In this document: piece after piece, positions 35,552 to 44,107 of the stretch | Layout of the letters: each line of letters opens with the position of its first letter | Position numbering within the stretch: position 1 is the stretch's first letter | Source of the DNA: Nocardiopsis listeri NBRC 13360 | GTDB taxonomy: Bacteria > Actinomycetota > Actinomycetes > Streptosporangiales > Streptosporangiaceae | Assembly (NCBI RefSeq): GCF_001570765.1 | Contig: NZ_BCSH01000033.1 | Coordinates: forward strand, 1-64,000 | Reading direction: 5' to 3' | Length of the DNA stretch: 64,000 nt | Position numbers and translations under genes: made by a program | Notes under the pieces: model-generated | What the model was told of the DNA's origin: nothing | What the model saw: the letters and a program-made list of their open reading frames with translations, nothing else | Databases searched by the model: none

Positions 35552-37165
35552 GTGCCCTCCGCTACGCCCCCACCCACAGGACCCGACGTTCCCGTCGCAG
35601 CGTTCGAGGAAATGCTGCGCGCGGCCAGAGCGCTGCTCGCCATGCGCCACCCGCTGGACGCCGAGCTGTCCTTCAGCGAGCTGCTGGGCTCCTGGTGGGG
35701 ACAACGAGTCCCCGGGGTGGACGTGGAACGGCTGCTCGGCGAGGGCCTCATCACCCACGCCACGGCCTCCGGGAAACCCGCGGGTCTGGGGGTGCTCGCC
35801 GCGATCACCGCGCTGGGCACCTCGGCCTCCCAACGCGACCTCGCGGAACAGGGCATGATCGCGCTGCGCGAGCGGGGTCTGCACGCACCGGCCTGGGCCT
35901 CCCAGCTGGGCGAGGTCACCCCCGTCGCCGCCTACGTCAACGGCGACCGCTTCGGCGACACCGACGACGTGGTGTGCGTGTACGCCCGTGACTCCGGCGA
36001 ACCCGAGCACGCCCTCATCCTCGTGCTGGACCACAACAGCGGCGGCCTGCTGCGCGACGCGTGGGTGACCACCAAGGTGGACCGGCTCCTGGCGCAGTGC
36101 CGTGAACGCGCGCGCACCGACGACTTCGCCCGATTCGAGGAAACGCCCCTGCCCCAGGCGCGGGCGCTCCTGCTCCGCGCGCTGGAACGCACCGAGAGCG
36201 TGGTGACCGGGGAGGTCGACAACCCCGTCGGGGTCTCACGGTCCGACCTCACCGGTGGTTCGCTGGCCGCCCACTTCGCCTTGGCCGCCTCCCGTATCAA
36301 GCGGCTGCCCGAGGGCAGGGCGCACCAGCCGATGTGGCGGCGCGACCGCCGCGCGGTCCTGGCGGCCCGCTTCCTCGCCTCGGACCAGGCCGCCGAGCTG
36401 TCCGACTCCTACGCCGCCAGCCGGTGCGCGGACCACATCATCACCTACGGCTGCGACGTCGACTCCGGGCGCCCGCTGCGAGTCAGCCCGCGCAAGGTCG
36501 AGTCGTTCCTGCTGCACTGGCTGCCCGGTCGGGTGGTGCTGCTGTCCGAGGAACAGGAGGCGATGCCGCACGTGCTCGCCGCGTGGGTGCGCTGGGCCGG
36601 GGCACAGAACGACCTGCCCGAAGTCGCGGTCGGGGCCACCTTGGACACCGTGTGGGAGACCACCGCGGAGTTCGCCCGCACCTACCGCGATCCCGCCCGC
36701 CCCCTCGGGCTACGGCAGGAGGCGGTGCGCCGGTTGTTGCCCGACGGCGACTTCGGGTCCCTGGCCCGCCGGATGTTCGCGTTCCCCCTGTTGGCCAGCG
36801 AACTGATCACCGACGCCCCCGACGAGTTCGACCCGTCGACCTCACGTGGCCGTCGCGCCCTGCTTCGTCTGGACCACTTCGCCGAGTACGAGGAGGCCCC
36901 GCACAGCGGCCGCCACCACTCCACCGGACAGGACCACTGGTACCGACCCGTACGGGGCACCGACCCCGAGCGCGAGAAGGAGCTGGACCGCCACGAGCGC
37001 CTGGCCAAGCGCCTGTGGGACGGACGCCCCGCCAACCTGTGGGCGGCGGCCCGACGGATGCTGGATCGCGGCCTGGACCGCCCCACCGTGCTCACCCATC
37101 TGACCGAGGCGCTGTTCGGCGCCACCGGCGAGAACGACCTGCGCCGCCGCCTCGACGCCCTGTGA
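35552..37165 (+). CDS. Conserved actinobacterial protein of unknown function
   Basis: A 537-residue soluble protein with no signal peptide or membrane segment. Near the N-terminus it has LDAELSFSELLGSWWGQRVP, then an acidic block FGDTDDVVCVYARDSGEPEH followed by ALILVLDHNSGGLLRDAWVT. The middle has SRCADHIITYGCDVDSGRPL and VSPRKVESFLLHWLPGRVVL. Similar proteins of this size occur across streptomycete-like actinobacteria near hrdB by recollection, but no function is established. The second half is helical and Arg/Asp-rich. GTG at 35552 with CGGAGC upstream. It overlaps nothing and ends 21 bases before the convergent tyrosine phosphatase. Confidence 0.82.
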   Translation: MPSATPPPTGPDVPVAAFEEMLRAARALLAMRHPLDAELSFSELLGSWWGQRVPGVDVERLLGEGLITHATASGKPAGLGVLAAITALGTSASQRDLAEQGMIALRERGLHAPAWASQLGEVTPVAAYVNGDRFGDTDDVVCVYARDSGEPEHALILVLDHNSGGLLRDAWVTTKVDRLLAQCRERARTDDFARFEETPLPQARALLLRALERTESVVTGEVDNPVGVSRSDLTGGSLAAHFALAASRIKRLPEGRAHQPMWRRDRRAVLAARFLASDQAAELSDSYAASRCADHIITYGCDVDSGRPLRVSPRKVESFLLHWLPGRVVLLSEEQEAMPHVLAAWVRWAGAQNDLPEVAVGATLDTVWETTAEFARTYRDPARPLGLRQEAVRRLLPDGDFGSLARRMFAFPLLASELITDAPDEFDPSTSRGRRALLRLDHFAEYEEAPHSGRHHSTGQDHWYRPVRGTDPEREKELDRHERLAKRLWDGRPANLWAAARRMLDRGLDRPTVLTHLTEALFGATGENDLRRRLDAL

Positions 37166-37186
37166 CCGAGGCGCGGCGCGCGTCGA

Positions 37187-37966
37187 TCAAGCGAGCATCC
37201 GACCCTTGAGGCCGTCGATGGTGGCGCCGGTGAGCTTGAGTCCCCGCTCGACGTAGCCGTCGAAGGACCCGTACTCCTGGTCGACGATGTCGAACGCGCT
37301 GTCCAGGTAGCCGGGCTTGACCCGGGTCATCGGCTCGATGTCCTCCCACGGCAGACCGCTCTCCTGGGACAGCAGTCGCATCCAGTGGTCGGTGGCGGCC
37401 TGACGATCGTTGCTGGCGACGTAGTCCGTCGTCACGACCTCCCGCTCCACCCCCAAGAGGGTGAGCAGCAGTGCCGCGCCCCAACCGGTGCGGTCCTTGC
37501 CGGCGCTGCAGTGGAAGACCAGAGCGGTCGGTCCCTTGGCGGCGCGTTCGACCAGGTCGCGGTAGCCGTCCAGGGCCTCGGTGTCGGTGACCAGTCCGCG
37601 GTAGACGTCGTACATGTAGCGCTCGGCCGCACCGCCGCCGAACGCGACGCGGGCCTGCTCGGGATCGGCGAACAGGTCGATGAAGTTGGCGCCGGCCGAG
37701 TCGGTCCTCTGCACGCCGATCGCCGCGTACTCGGCGCCGTCCGGGATCAGGTCGGGGAGCCGGTCGCGTTCGTGGGAACTGCGCAGGTCGATGAGCTGGC
37801 GGATGCCGAAACCGTCGTAGGTGGTCCGCTCCTGCTCGGTGAGGGTGTGCAGCGCGTCCGAGCGGTAGAGCAGCCCGGAACGCACGGTGCGACCTTCCTT
37901 CGTGCGGTGGCCGCCGAGGTCACGGAAGTTGGGGGCACTGGGGAGGAGGAAACCGTCGTTCGTCAC
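37187..37966 (-). CDS. Tyrosine-protein phosphatase, IphP/DSP-like
   Basis: A 259-residue protein-tyrosine phosphatase of the IphP type common in actinobacteria. The N-terminus NFRDLGGHRTKEGRTVRSGL is diagnostic, and the P-loop is FHCSAGKDRTGWG with catalytic Cys153 and Arg159. It hydrolyses phosphotyrosine or possibly phosphoinositides; the substrate is unknown. The GTG at 37966 gives the family N-terminus but has no good ribosome site. A GTG 18 bases upstream (37984) has GAGGG about ten bases ahead and may be the true start. The nucleotidyltransferase gene lies upstream on the same strand. Confidence 0.9.
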   Translation of the reverse strand: MTNDGFLLPSAPNFRDLGGHRTKEGRTVRSGLLYRSDALHTLTEQERTTYDGFGIRQLIDLRSSHERDRLPDLIPDGAEYAAIGVQRTDSAGANFIDLFADPEQARVAFGGGAAERYMYDVYRGLVTDTEALDGYRDLVERAAKGPTALVFHCSAGKDRTGWGAALLLTLLGVEREVVTTDYVASNDRQAATDHWMRLLSQESGLPWEDIEPMTRVKPGYLDSAFDIVDQEYGSFDGYVERGLKLTGATIDGLKGRMLA

Positions 37967-38048
37967 GATCGAGACGATACCCACCTCCCCGATGCCCTCG
38001 CGGCACGGGGTCCGACGGCCGGATGGATTCCTGCCGCTCGCGCAGGGT

Positions 38049-38774
38049 TCAGGCGCGCAGGGCCTCGATCTCGACCCCGGCCTCCTTGACGTCCTTGGCG
38101 GTGTCCACACCGCGCCAGAACCCTTCGATGCGGTAGGCCGTGAGCCTGCCGGCCGCCGCCAGTTCGGGGAAGGTCGAGGACTCGTGGTCGCCCTTGGTCG
38201 GCAGCAGCGGGGTGATGCCGGGCTCGAACAGGTAGACGCCCGCGTTGATCCAGACCGGCAACAGCGGGCTCTGGGTGAACCCCTCGACACGATCCTCCTC
38301 GTCGACGTCGACGATGCCCCAGGTGGTGCGGAACTGCGACAGCGCCAGTGTGGCGAGGCCGCCCTTGGCCCGGTGCCGGCGGGTCAGTTCGTCCAGTGGG
38401 AACCAGGTGAGGACATCGCCGTTGAGGGCGAAGTAGGGGGCCTCCGGGTCGCGCAACCCGCCGGCGGCGTAGCGCAGGGCACCACCGCGGCCGAGCGGTT
38501 CGTCCTCCACCAGGAGGGTGATCTCGGGGCCCTCGGTACGTGCTTCCAGGTGCTCGCGCAGGACCTCGGCCTTGTAGCCGCAGGACACCACGACCTGCTC
38601 GACGCCGTGCGAGGACAACCATTCGAGTTGGTAGTCGATGATGGGCCGTCCGGCCACCTCCACCATCGCCTTGGGGCGGGTGTCGGTGTAGGGCCGCAAC
38701 CGGGTGGCCTGTCCGCCGGCAAGGATCAGTGCCTGCGTGACGGGGGTTTCGCTGGATGAGGGTGAGGCGGTCAT
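38049..38774 (-). CDS. Sugar-1-phosphate nucleotidyltransferase family protein
   Basis: A 241-residue NTP transferase. The nucleotide-binding signature ALILAGGQATRLRPYTDTRP with Lys in RPKAMVEVAGRPII is complete; LGRGGALRYAAGGL and ALNGDVLTWFPLDELT carry the metal Asp, and FWRGVDTAKDVKEA ends the domain. It most resembles mannose-1-phosphate guanylyltransferase or glucose-1-phosphate thymidylyltransferase-like enzymes without the C-terminal beta-helix, so the base and sugar are undecided. ATG at 38774. It lies 82 bases upstream of the tyrosine phosphatase on the same strand. Confidence 0.9.
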   Translation of the reverse strand: MTASPSSSETPVTQALILAGGQATRLRPYTDTRPKAMVEVAGRPIIDYQLEWLSSHGVEQVVVSCGYKAEVLREHLEARTEGPEITLLVEDEPLGRGGALRYAAGGLRDPEAPYFALNGDVLTWFPLDELTRRHRAKGGLATLALSQFRTTWGIVDVDEEDRVEGFTQSPLLPVWINAGVYLFEPGITPLLPTKGDHESSTFPELAAAGRLTAYRIEGFWRGVDTAKDVKEAGVEIEALRA

Positions 38775-38810
38775 ATACCGGACAGTAGCAGCCGCCGGGT
38801 CTACGGGCCG

Positions 38811-41267
38811 CTAGCTCTGTTGGGTGGCGTCGGAGTAGGCCCGGCGTACGTCGTCGCTGGTGATCACGGTCAGCTCGGTGGCGGTGGCCGACTCCCCCAG
38901 TTCCCGGGACACCCGCAGGTCACGATGGGAACAGGCGCCCTCGTAGAGGGAACGGGCGAAACGACCGTTGCCCAGTTCGTCGATCCACCCGGCCTCGCAC
39001 ACATGCGTGAAGATGCTGTGCAGATCCTCCCGGGCGACGTCGTCGAAGACGTCGCCGGTACCCGCCGCAACGGTGTCGGCGATCTCGGAGAGCTCGTCAG
39101 CTGAGTAGGAGGGGAACCGCACCCGCACGTTGAAGCGGGAGGCCAACCCGGCGTTGGATGCCAGGAAGCGATCCATCTCGGCGGTGTAGCCCGCCAACAC
39201 CACCACGAGCCGATCGCGGTCGTCCTCGGCGCGCTTGAGCAGGGTCTGGATGGCCTTGGCACCGAACGCGTCGCCGCCGCTGTAGCCGGGGTTGACCAGC
39301 GAATAGGCCTCGTCGACGAAAAGCACGCCGCCCAGGGCCCGATCGATGAGCCGGTTGGTCTTGACCGCCGTGGCGCCCAGGTGTTCCCCCACCAGGTCGG
39401 CGCGTTGGGCCTCCACGACCTCGGCCCGCCCGAGCATCCCGAGCGCGGCGAAGACCCGACCCAGGACGCGCGCCACGGTGGTCTTGCCCGTACCGGGGGG
39501 GCCGGTGAAGACCAGGTGACGCAGTGGCGGCTGGTGCGGCAGTCCCTGTTCCTCACGCAGTCGGGCCACACGGAGCTGGGCGACCAGGGAACGCACCTGT
39601 TCCTTGACCGGTTCCAGACCGATCATGTCGTCGAGTTCGGCCATGGCCTCCTCCAACCCGGGCGCCTCACCGAAGCCGGGCAGGCGCGAGGTCAGTTCGG
39701 TGTAGGCGGCCTCGACATCGACCGAGCGCACGGTGACCAGGTCGTCGGCGCTGGGCCGGGGCGCCGGTTCGTCGCCGCCCACCCCGGCGGTGACCACCCG
39801 CACGTCCCGTGCCTGGCAGCTCTTCTCCACCATGGAGCGGGCGAAGCGGCCGTTGCCGAGCTCGTCCACGGCCTGGCGTTGGACGGTCTGGTCGTAGCGG
39901 CGACGCAGGGTGCGGGATGCCTCGGTGTCCAGGGAGTCCCCACGTGCGGTGACCAGGCGCTCGGAGATGCGGAACAGCTCGTCGGCGCTGTAGCCGGGGA
40001 AGGTGATGCGCGTGGCGAAACGCGAGGCCAGACCCGGGTTGGAGGCCAAGAACGCGTCCATCTCCTTGTCATAGCCGGCGAGCACGATGACCAGACCGTC
40101 CCGGTCGTCCTCAGCACGTTTGAGGAGCGTTTGGACCGCCTCGTTGCCGAACCGGTCGGACTGGCCGTCTCCCTCGTTGACCAGCGAATACGCCTCGTCG
40201 ATGAAGAGAACGCCGCCCATGGCGCCATCGATGAGCTCGTTGGTCTTGATCGCGGTCGCGCCGAGGTACTCACCGACCAGGTCGGCGCGTTGGGCCTCCA
40301 CCACGCGGGAGGTGGGCAACAGTCCGAAGGAGTGGAAGATCGTGGCGAGGGTGCGGGCGACACTGGTCTTGCCGGTGCCGGGTGGCCCTGAGAAGACCAG
40401 GTGGCGCAGAGGACGTTCGACGTTCAGTCCGGCGTCGGCGCGCAGGCGGGCGGCCTCGATGGAGGCGGCCAGACCCCGCACCTGCTGTTTGACGGGGTCC
40501 AGACCGATCATGTCCTCGAGTTCGGCCAGCGCCTGGTCGACCGGCACGGGTTCGTCGTCCTCCCCGGTGTCGCCCTTGGCCGCACGGCCTCCGGGGCTGT
40601 CGGCCGCACGGCCGCGCAGCGACGGCCCCCGGGTGTTCGTTCCACCGGATCCGGTGGCCTTCCCGGACCGGGTTCCGTCCTCGGCGCGTTTGCGGTCGTT
40701 CTCGCGGCTCTCCTTGATGACCTGGTTGGAGGCCAGCAGTCGCCACAGCAGGCAGGCACCCGCCGCGACGTAGAGCGCGGCGATCCCGGCCTCACCGGGG
40801 AAGGGTTCGACGACCATGCCGAACAGGGCCACGGAGAACCCGATGATGAGTCCCGCGGTCATCGACAGCAGACAGGTGTGCCAGACGGGGAACTCGCGGG
40901 CGCGGCCCGCGACCAGGGTCACCAGCAGGGGCAGTGGTAGGACGAAGAGGACGACGGGTCTGGCCGGCAAGGGGATCTGGAACAGGGGCACGGCGATGGC
41001 CAGCCACACCACTCCCACCAGCACGGTGAGGAACGCGTCGAGCGACCTCATCAACGCGCTGAAGGCGATGAGGGCCAAGACCGTGCCGGCCAGGACCGGG
41101 AACACCGGCGCGCCCAGCACGAAGGCGACGACCACCGCCACCGTGACCAGGACCAGTGCCGCCACCAGACGGCGGCCCGGCGGTACACGGTGGTAGGCCG
41201 CGCGTAGGCGGTCCAACCCCGAGGGTGGCGCCGCCCGCGTCGCGGCGGGGCTCGTCTCGCGCGTCAT
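38811..41267 (-). CDS. Membrane-anchored tandem AAA ATPase (CbbX/EccA-like)
   Basis: An 818-residue protein. Residues about 33-180 hold five or six hydrophobic segments (LVAALVLVTVAVVVAFVLGA, VLAGTVLALIAFSALM, VLLFVLPLPLLVTLVAG). A charged linker leads to two AAA modules, each preceded by the CbbX-type LxxMIGLxPVKxQVR motif. Walker A occurs twice (FSGPPGTGKTSVA near 293, FTGPPGTGKTTVA near 590), as does Walker B (GVLFIDEAYSLV, GVLFVDEAYSLV). Soluble relatives remodel protein complexes such as Rubisco or type VII secretion machinery. The membrane anchor here suggests work on membrane partners, which are unknown. RNase HII is encoded upstream on the same strand. Confidence 0.88.
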   Translation of the reverse strand: MTRETSPAATRAAPPSGLDRLRAAYHRVPPGRRLVAALVLVTVAVVVAFVLGAPVFPVLAGTVLALIAFSALMRSLDAFLTVLVGVVWLAIAVPLFQIPLPARPVVLFVLPLPLLVTLVAGRAREFPVWHTCLLSMTAGLIIGFSVALFGMVVEPFPGEAGIAALYVAAGACLLWRLLASNQVIKESRENDRKRAEDGTRSGKATGSGGTNTRGPSLRGRAADSPGGRAAKGDTGEDDEPVPVDQALAELEDMIGLDPVKQQVRGLAASIEAARLRADAGLNVERPLRHLVFSGPPGTGKTSVARTLATIFHSFGLLPTSRVVEAQRADLVGEYLGATAIKTNELIDGAMGGVLFIDEAYSLVNEGDGQSDRFGNEAVQTLLKRAEDDRDGLVIVLAGYDKEMDAFLASNPGLASRFATRITFPGYSADELFRISERLVTARGDSLDTEASRTLRRRYDQTVQRQAVDELGNGRFARSMVEKSCQARDVRVVTAGVGGDEPAPRPSADDLVTVRSVDVEAAYTELTSRLPGFGEAPGLEEAMAELDDMIGLEPVKEQVRSLVAQLRVARLREEQGLPHQPPLRHLVFTGPPGTGKTTVARVLGRVFAALGMLGRAEVVEAQRADLVGEHLGATAVKTNRLIDRALGGVLFVDEAYSLVNPGYSGGDAFGAKAIQTLLKRAEDDRDRLVVVLAGYTAEMDRFLASNAGLASRFNVRVRFPSYSADELSEIADTVAAGTGDVFDDVAREDLHSIFTHVCEAGWIDELGNGRFARSLYEGACSHRDLRVSRELGESATATELTVITSDDVRRAYSDATQQS

Positions 41268-41403
41268 CCGTGCCCCTTCCTGCGTGGGGGTCGCCTGGAC
41301 GGCCCGGGGGTGGGCCGGAGGGTGTGGGCAAAGAACAGCCTTGCCCCATCGGGGGTCGGATGTCCAGTGCGGGACCGCGTGTCGTGGGCCGGTCGGTCGA
41401 GGT

Positions 41404-42102
41404 TCAGAACAGAGGCAGGGCGCCGTCCGACACCGGTCGGATCACCCGCAGGTGACGCCAGCGGGGCAGGGCGTCCAGGTAGGACCAGCTCATCCGGTGC
41501 TGGGGGGTGGGCCCGGCTTCGGCGAGGGTGGCGCGGTGGACGGGCGAGGGGTAACCGGCGGCCTTCTCGAACCCGTAACCGGGGTGGTCCGCGGCCAGTT
41601 CGGCCATGAGCGCGTCCCGGTGGACCTTGGCGAGGATGGCGGCGGCGGCCACGCTCACGCAGGTCAGGTCGCCCTTGACCTGGGTTCGCACCCGCCAGGG
41701 CCGACCGATGAAGTCGTGTCTGCCGTCGAGGAGGACGGCGTCGGGTCGGGGGTCGAGTGCGTCCAGGGCCCGACGGCCCGCCCGATGCAGGGCCGCGGTC
41801 ATTCCGACCTGGTCGATCTCGGCGGGGGAGGACCAACCGAAGGCGTGGTCGGCGACCCAGGGTTCGATCTCGGCGGCCAGTTCCCGGCGGCGCTTGGGGG
41901 TGAGTCGCTTGGAGTCGGTGAGTCCGGCGGGCGGCTCGCCCTCTCCGGGGACGGCGGCGCACACCAGGAGTGGTCCGGCCCAGGCCCCACGTCCCACCTC
42001 GTCCATTCCGGCCACCACACGGGCACCCGCGGCGTGGAGTTCGTTCTCCACGTCCAGGGTGGGGGCGGGCGGGGGGCTGGGCTTTGGGGAAGTCGTCGGC
42101 AC
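41404..42102 (-). CDS. rnhB: Ribonuclease HII
   Basis: A 232-residue RNase HII, which nicks RNA in RNA-DNA hybrids and single ribonucleotides in DNA. The catalytic signature is [20 protein letters not shown] (Asp-Glu), then [45 protein letters not shown] with the third and fourth acids, and [10 protein letters not shown] near the end. The Asp-Glu-Asp-Asp set is intact. The GTG at 42102 has AGGGTGGAA upstream; a GTG nine bases earlier is possible. An Arg-rich in-frame extension to 42228 is not family-like. Confidence 0.93.
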   Translation of the reverse strand: MPTTSPKPSPPPAPTLDVENELHAAGARVVAGMDEVGRGAWAGPLLVCAAVPGEGEPPAGLTDSKRLTPKRRRELAAEIEPWVADHAFGWSSPAEIDQVGMTAALHRAGRRALDALDPRPDAVLLDGRHDFIGRPWRVRTQVKGDLTCVSVAAAAILAKVHRDALMAELAADHPGYGFEKAAGYPSPVHRATLAEAGPTPQHRMSWSYLDALPRWRHLRVIRPVSDGALPLF

Positions 42103-42302
42103 GCGTTCCACCCTAGATCGACCGGCCCACCTCCCGGTCCGTTTTCCACGCCTCCGGAAGGGGCCCGAGCCCCTCCGTCGGGGGGTCGTCCGGGTTTTCC
42201 GGCGGGTTTTGCGCGACCCACCGGCCATGACAGTCGGTCATTGGTGGTCACCTTGGGTAGTTTCCGCTTGTCGTCACCGCCGGTCGCCCGGAAGGAATGG
42301 AC

Positions 42303-42878
42303 ATGCAACAGGGCAGTCCCCGCCCCTCTCCCCCGCTTCGGGCCCGCGGACGTCTCTACGACGTCGCCGCCGCGGCGACCCGCGTGGGCGTGGGCTGGTT
42401 CTTCGCCGAGTTCGGATTGTCGCTGCGCGGTCGGGAACACCTGGTCGCCGAACGCCTCTCCGACTCCGGACTCACCCCACTCGCCTTTTTCGTCCCACTC
42501 TTGCCCGCCCTGCTCGTGGCGTTCTCGGTCTCCTTCGCAGTGGGTCTGCTCACATGGCTGACCGGCCCCACGCTCGCCCTCGCGGCCGTCGTCGGTACCC
42601 TCGGCGCGGGCACGGAGCACCTGTCCCCCTTCGACTCCTGGGGTATGACCGCGCTGGTCACGGCGGTATGCGTGCTCATGGCCATGTCCGGAGGACGTTG
42701 GTCCTGGGACCACCTGGTCCTGGGTCTCGGAACGCCCGCGCTCCGGCGGGGCGAAGGACGTACGACCTCGACGGCGTGTGGGAAAGCTCCCGCGATTTCT
42801 CACCGACGCCCCGAACACGCACCTCCACTGCTCTATCCTGTGGAGCAGGCCGAGCTACGTCGGCCGTATCGAATGTGA
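42303..42878 (+). CDS. Small membrane protein, DoxX-like
   Basis: A 191-residue protein with about four hydrophobic segments (VAAAATRVGVGWFFAEFGLS, LAFFVPLLPALLVAFSVSFA, TLALAAVVGTLGAGTE, WGMTALVTAVCVLMAMSG). The first and third resemble DoxX-family helices, which are small quinone-linked or unknown membrane proteins; the match is partial. The last 45 residues are charged and proline-rich, probably cytoplasmic. ATG at 42303 with GGAAGG seven bases upstream; an in-frame ATG at 42297 is too close to it. It is divergent from rnhB. Confidence 0.7.
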   Translation: MQQGSPRPSPPLRARGRLYDVAAAATRVGVGWFFAEFGLSLRGREHLVAERLSDSGLTPLAFFVPLLPALLVAFSVSFAVGLLTWLTGPTLALAAVVGTLGAGTEHLSPFDSWGMTALVTAVCVLMAMSGGRWSWDHLVLGLGTPALRRGEGRTTSTACGKAPAISHRRPEHAPPLLYPVEQAELRRPYRM

Positions 42879-42951
42879 CGCGGCCCGTTCACGCCCCCGT
42901 GCCGTTACGCCCGCCGCGTCGCCATGACCAGGATTCGGTGGGGGGAACGCC

Positions 42952-43608
42952 ATGTCCGCCTCAGCCTCCGGTCCGAACCCTGACGGGTCCGTGGCCAAGC
43001 TGATCGAGATCGCGGAGCAACAGACGCTGGGGCAACGCCTGATCGGTTGGGCCTCCCGGCCGCCCGGTCGTCTCTACATCCCGGCCTGTGCCCTGGTCGG
43101 GCTCGTCCTGCTCTTCGAGGACAGTGTGCCCGCCGGACACCTGCCCACGTTCATCGTCGGCCTCGTCGGTGGTCTGCTACTGGCCGGTATGGGCGCGCTG
43201 CGACTCGGCATCGCGCTCGCCGTCGCCCGGCCGATGATCCGTCGTTATTGGTTGCGTTGGGTGAGCGCCCCACTGATCGCGTTCGTGGCCATCGGCCTGG
43301 CCGTGGCCGACGTCCCGTTGCAGACCCGGGTGAGCGCCTCGACCGACCAGCTCCTGGAGCTGCGCGAGGACACCGGGGTGGCCACCGCGGTCTCCCGCAA
43401 CGGCGAGTGGACCGGCCTGTACCCACTGCGCAGCGTGTCCCAGGACGGCGACGTCACCCACTACGCCATCGAGGGCGCCGGGCTCTTCCAGCCCGCCGGC
43501 CTGGCCCACAGCACAGAAGAGCTCCCCGTCGGGGTGTTCGTCCCCGGTCAGGGCTCCCGGATCTACGAGCGTGTTTCCGATGACTGGTACGTGTGGGTCG
43601 ACCACTGA
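42952..43608 (+). CDS. Membrane protein of unknown function
   Basis: A 218-residue protein. Three hydrophobic segments lie at about 40-135 (LYIPACALVGLVLLFEDSV, FIVGLVGGLLLAGMGALRLG, LIAFVAIGLAVADVP), followed by an 85-residue, probably extracytoplasmic, beta-rich domain: VATAVSRNGEWTGLYPLRSV, THYAIEGAGLFQPAGLA, and the end RIYERVSDDWYVWVDH. No family was recognised. ATG at 42952 with GGGGGGAA upstream. Its stop codon lies in the first unit of a heptanucleotide tandem repeat. Confidence 0.75.
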   Translation: MSASASGPNPDGSVAKLIEIAEQQTLGQRLIGWASRPPGRLYIPACALVGLVLLFEDSVPAGHLPTFIVGLVGGLLLAGMGALRLGIALAVARPMIRRYWLRWVSAPLIAFVAIGLAVADVPLQTRVSASTDQLLELREDTGVATAVSRNGEWTGLYPLRSVSQDGDVTHYAIEGAGLFQPAGLAHSTEELPVGVFVPGQGSRIYERVSDDWYVWVDH

Positions 43609-43640
43609 CCACTGACCACTGACCACTGACCACTGACCAC
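43601..43640 (+). repeat. Heptanucleotide tandem repeat (ACCACTG), 5.7 copies
   Basis: Forty bases of perfectly repeated ACCACTG, including the last codons and stop of the preceding membrane-protein gene. Because the in-frame TGA lies in the first unit, copy-number change would leave the protein unaltered. Confidence 0.95.
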
Positions 43641-43653
43641 GATCATCGCCGTG

Positions 43654-43682
43654 ACGGCCTCGGGGTTCACCCCCGGGGCCGT
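43654..43682 (+). terminator. Terminator after the membrane-protein gene
   Basis: ACGGCC-T-CGGGG with loop TTCA pairs with CCCCCGGGGCCGT apart from one internal mismatch; it is followed by TCTCTTACC, 46 bases after the stop codon. Confidence 0.65.
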
Positions 43683-43814
43683 TCTCTTACCCTCCTCTTT
43701 GCCGGTTCCTGCCCGCGTCCAACCGGACTCTCACCCAAGGCCTGTAGGGATGGTGGTGCCCCCTGGAGGACCCCCTTCGGTCCTCCCTCGCCACGCTCAC
43801 CCGAGGAGATGTCC

Positions 43815-44003
43815 ATGCGCGAGTTCGTCCTCACCCTGCACCTACGGCTCCACGACTCCATCACCGCGTTGCGACGCGCCCACGCCATCGGGGACGACGA
43901 CCTGGCGACGTCACAGGCCGGTGAGATCGAAGACCTGGTGGAGATCGCCGCCCGACACGGAATCGACATCGCCGGCTACGCGGCCCTGTCCCCCGCGTCC
44001 TGA
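43815..44003 (+). CDS. Small helical protein of unknown function
   Basis: A 62-residue predicted soluble protein, MREFVLTLHLRLHDSITALR, then RAHAIGDDDLATSQAGEIED, then LVEIAARHGIDIAGYA. It reads as two or three helices with an acidic middle. Strong G/C at third positions and GAGGAG six bases upstream of the ATG at 43815 support it as a real gene; an overlapping ATG at 43809 directly abuts the ribosome site. No family was recognised. It is convergent with the SPFH operon. Confidence 0.65.
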   Translation: MREFVLTLHLRLHDSITALRRAHAIGDDDLATSQAGEIEDLVEIAARHGIDIAGYAALSPAS

Positions 44004-44107
44004 GCCGGAACCGTCCTCGGGCGGGGCGACACCCTAACGGTGAAGGACCCCACGGACGTGGCACTCGACCACGACCGCGGGGCCCTCACCTCTTCGACGG
44101 GGACCGA

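Noticed and set aside
43601-43640. CRISPR-like repeats
   Set aside because: The units are 7 bases and contiguous without spacers; it is a simple tandem repeat. No cas genes occur in the window.
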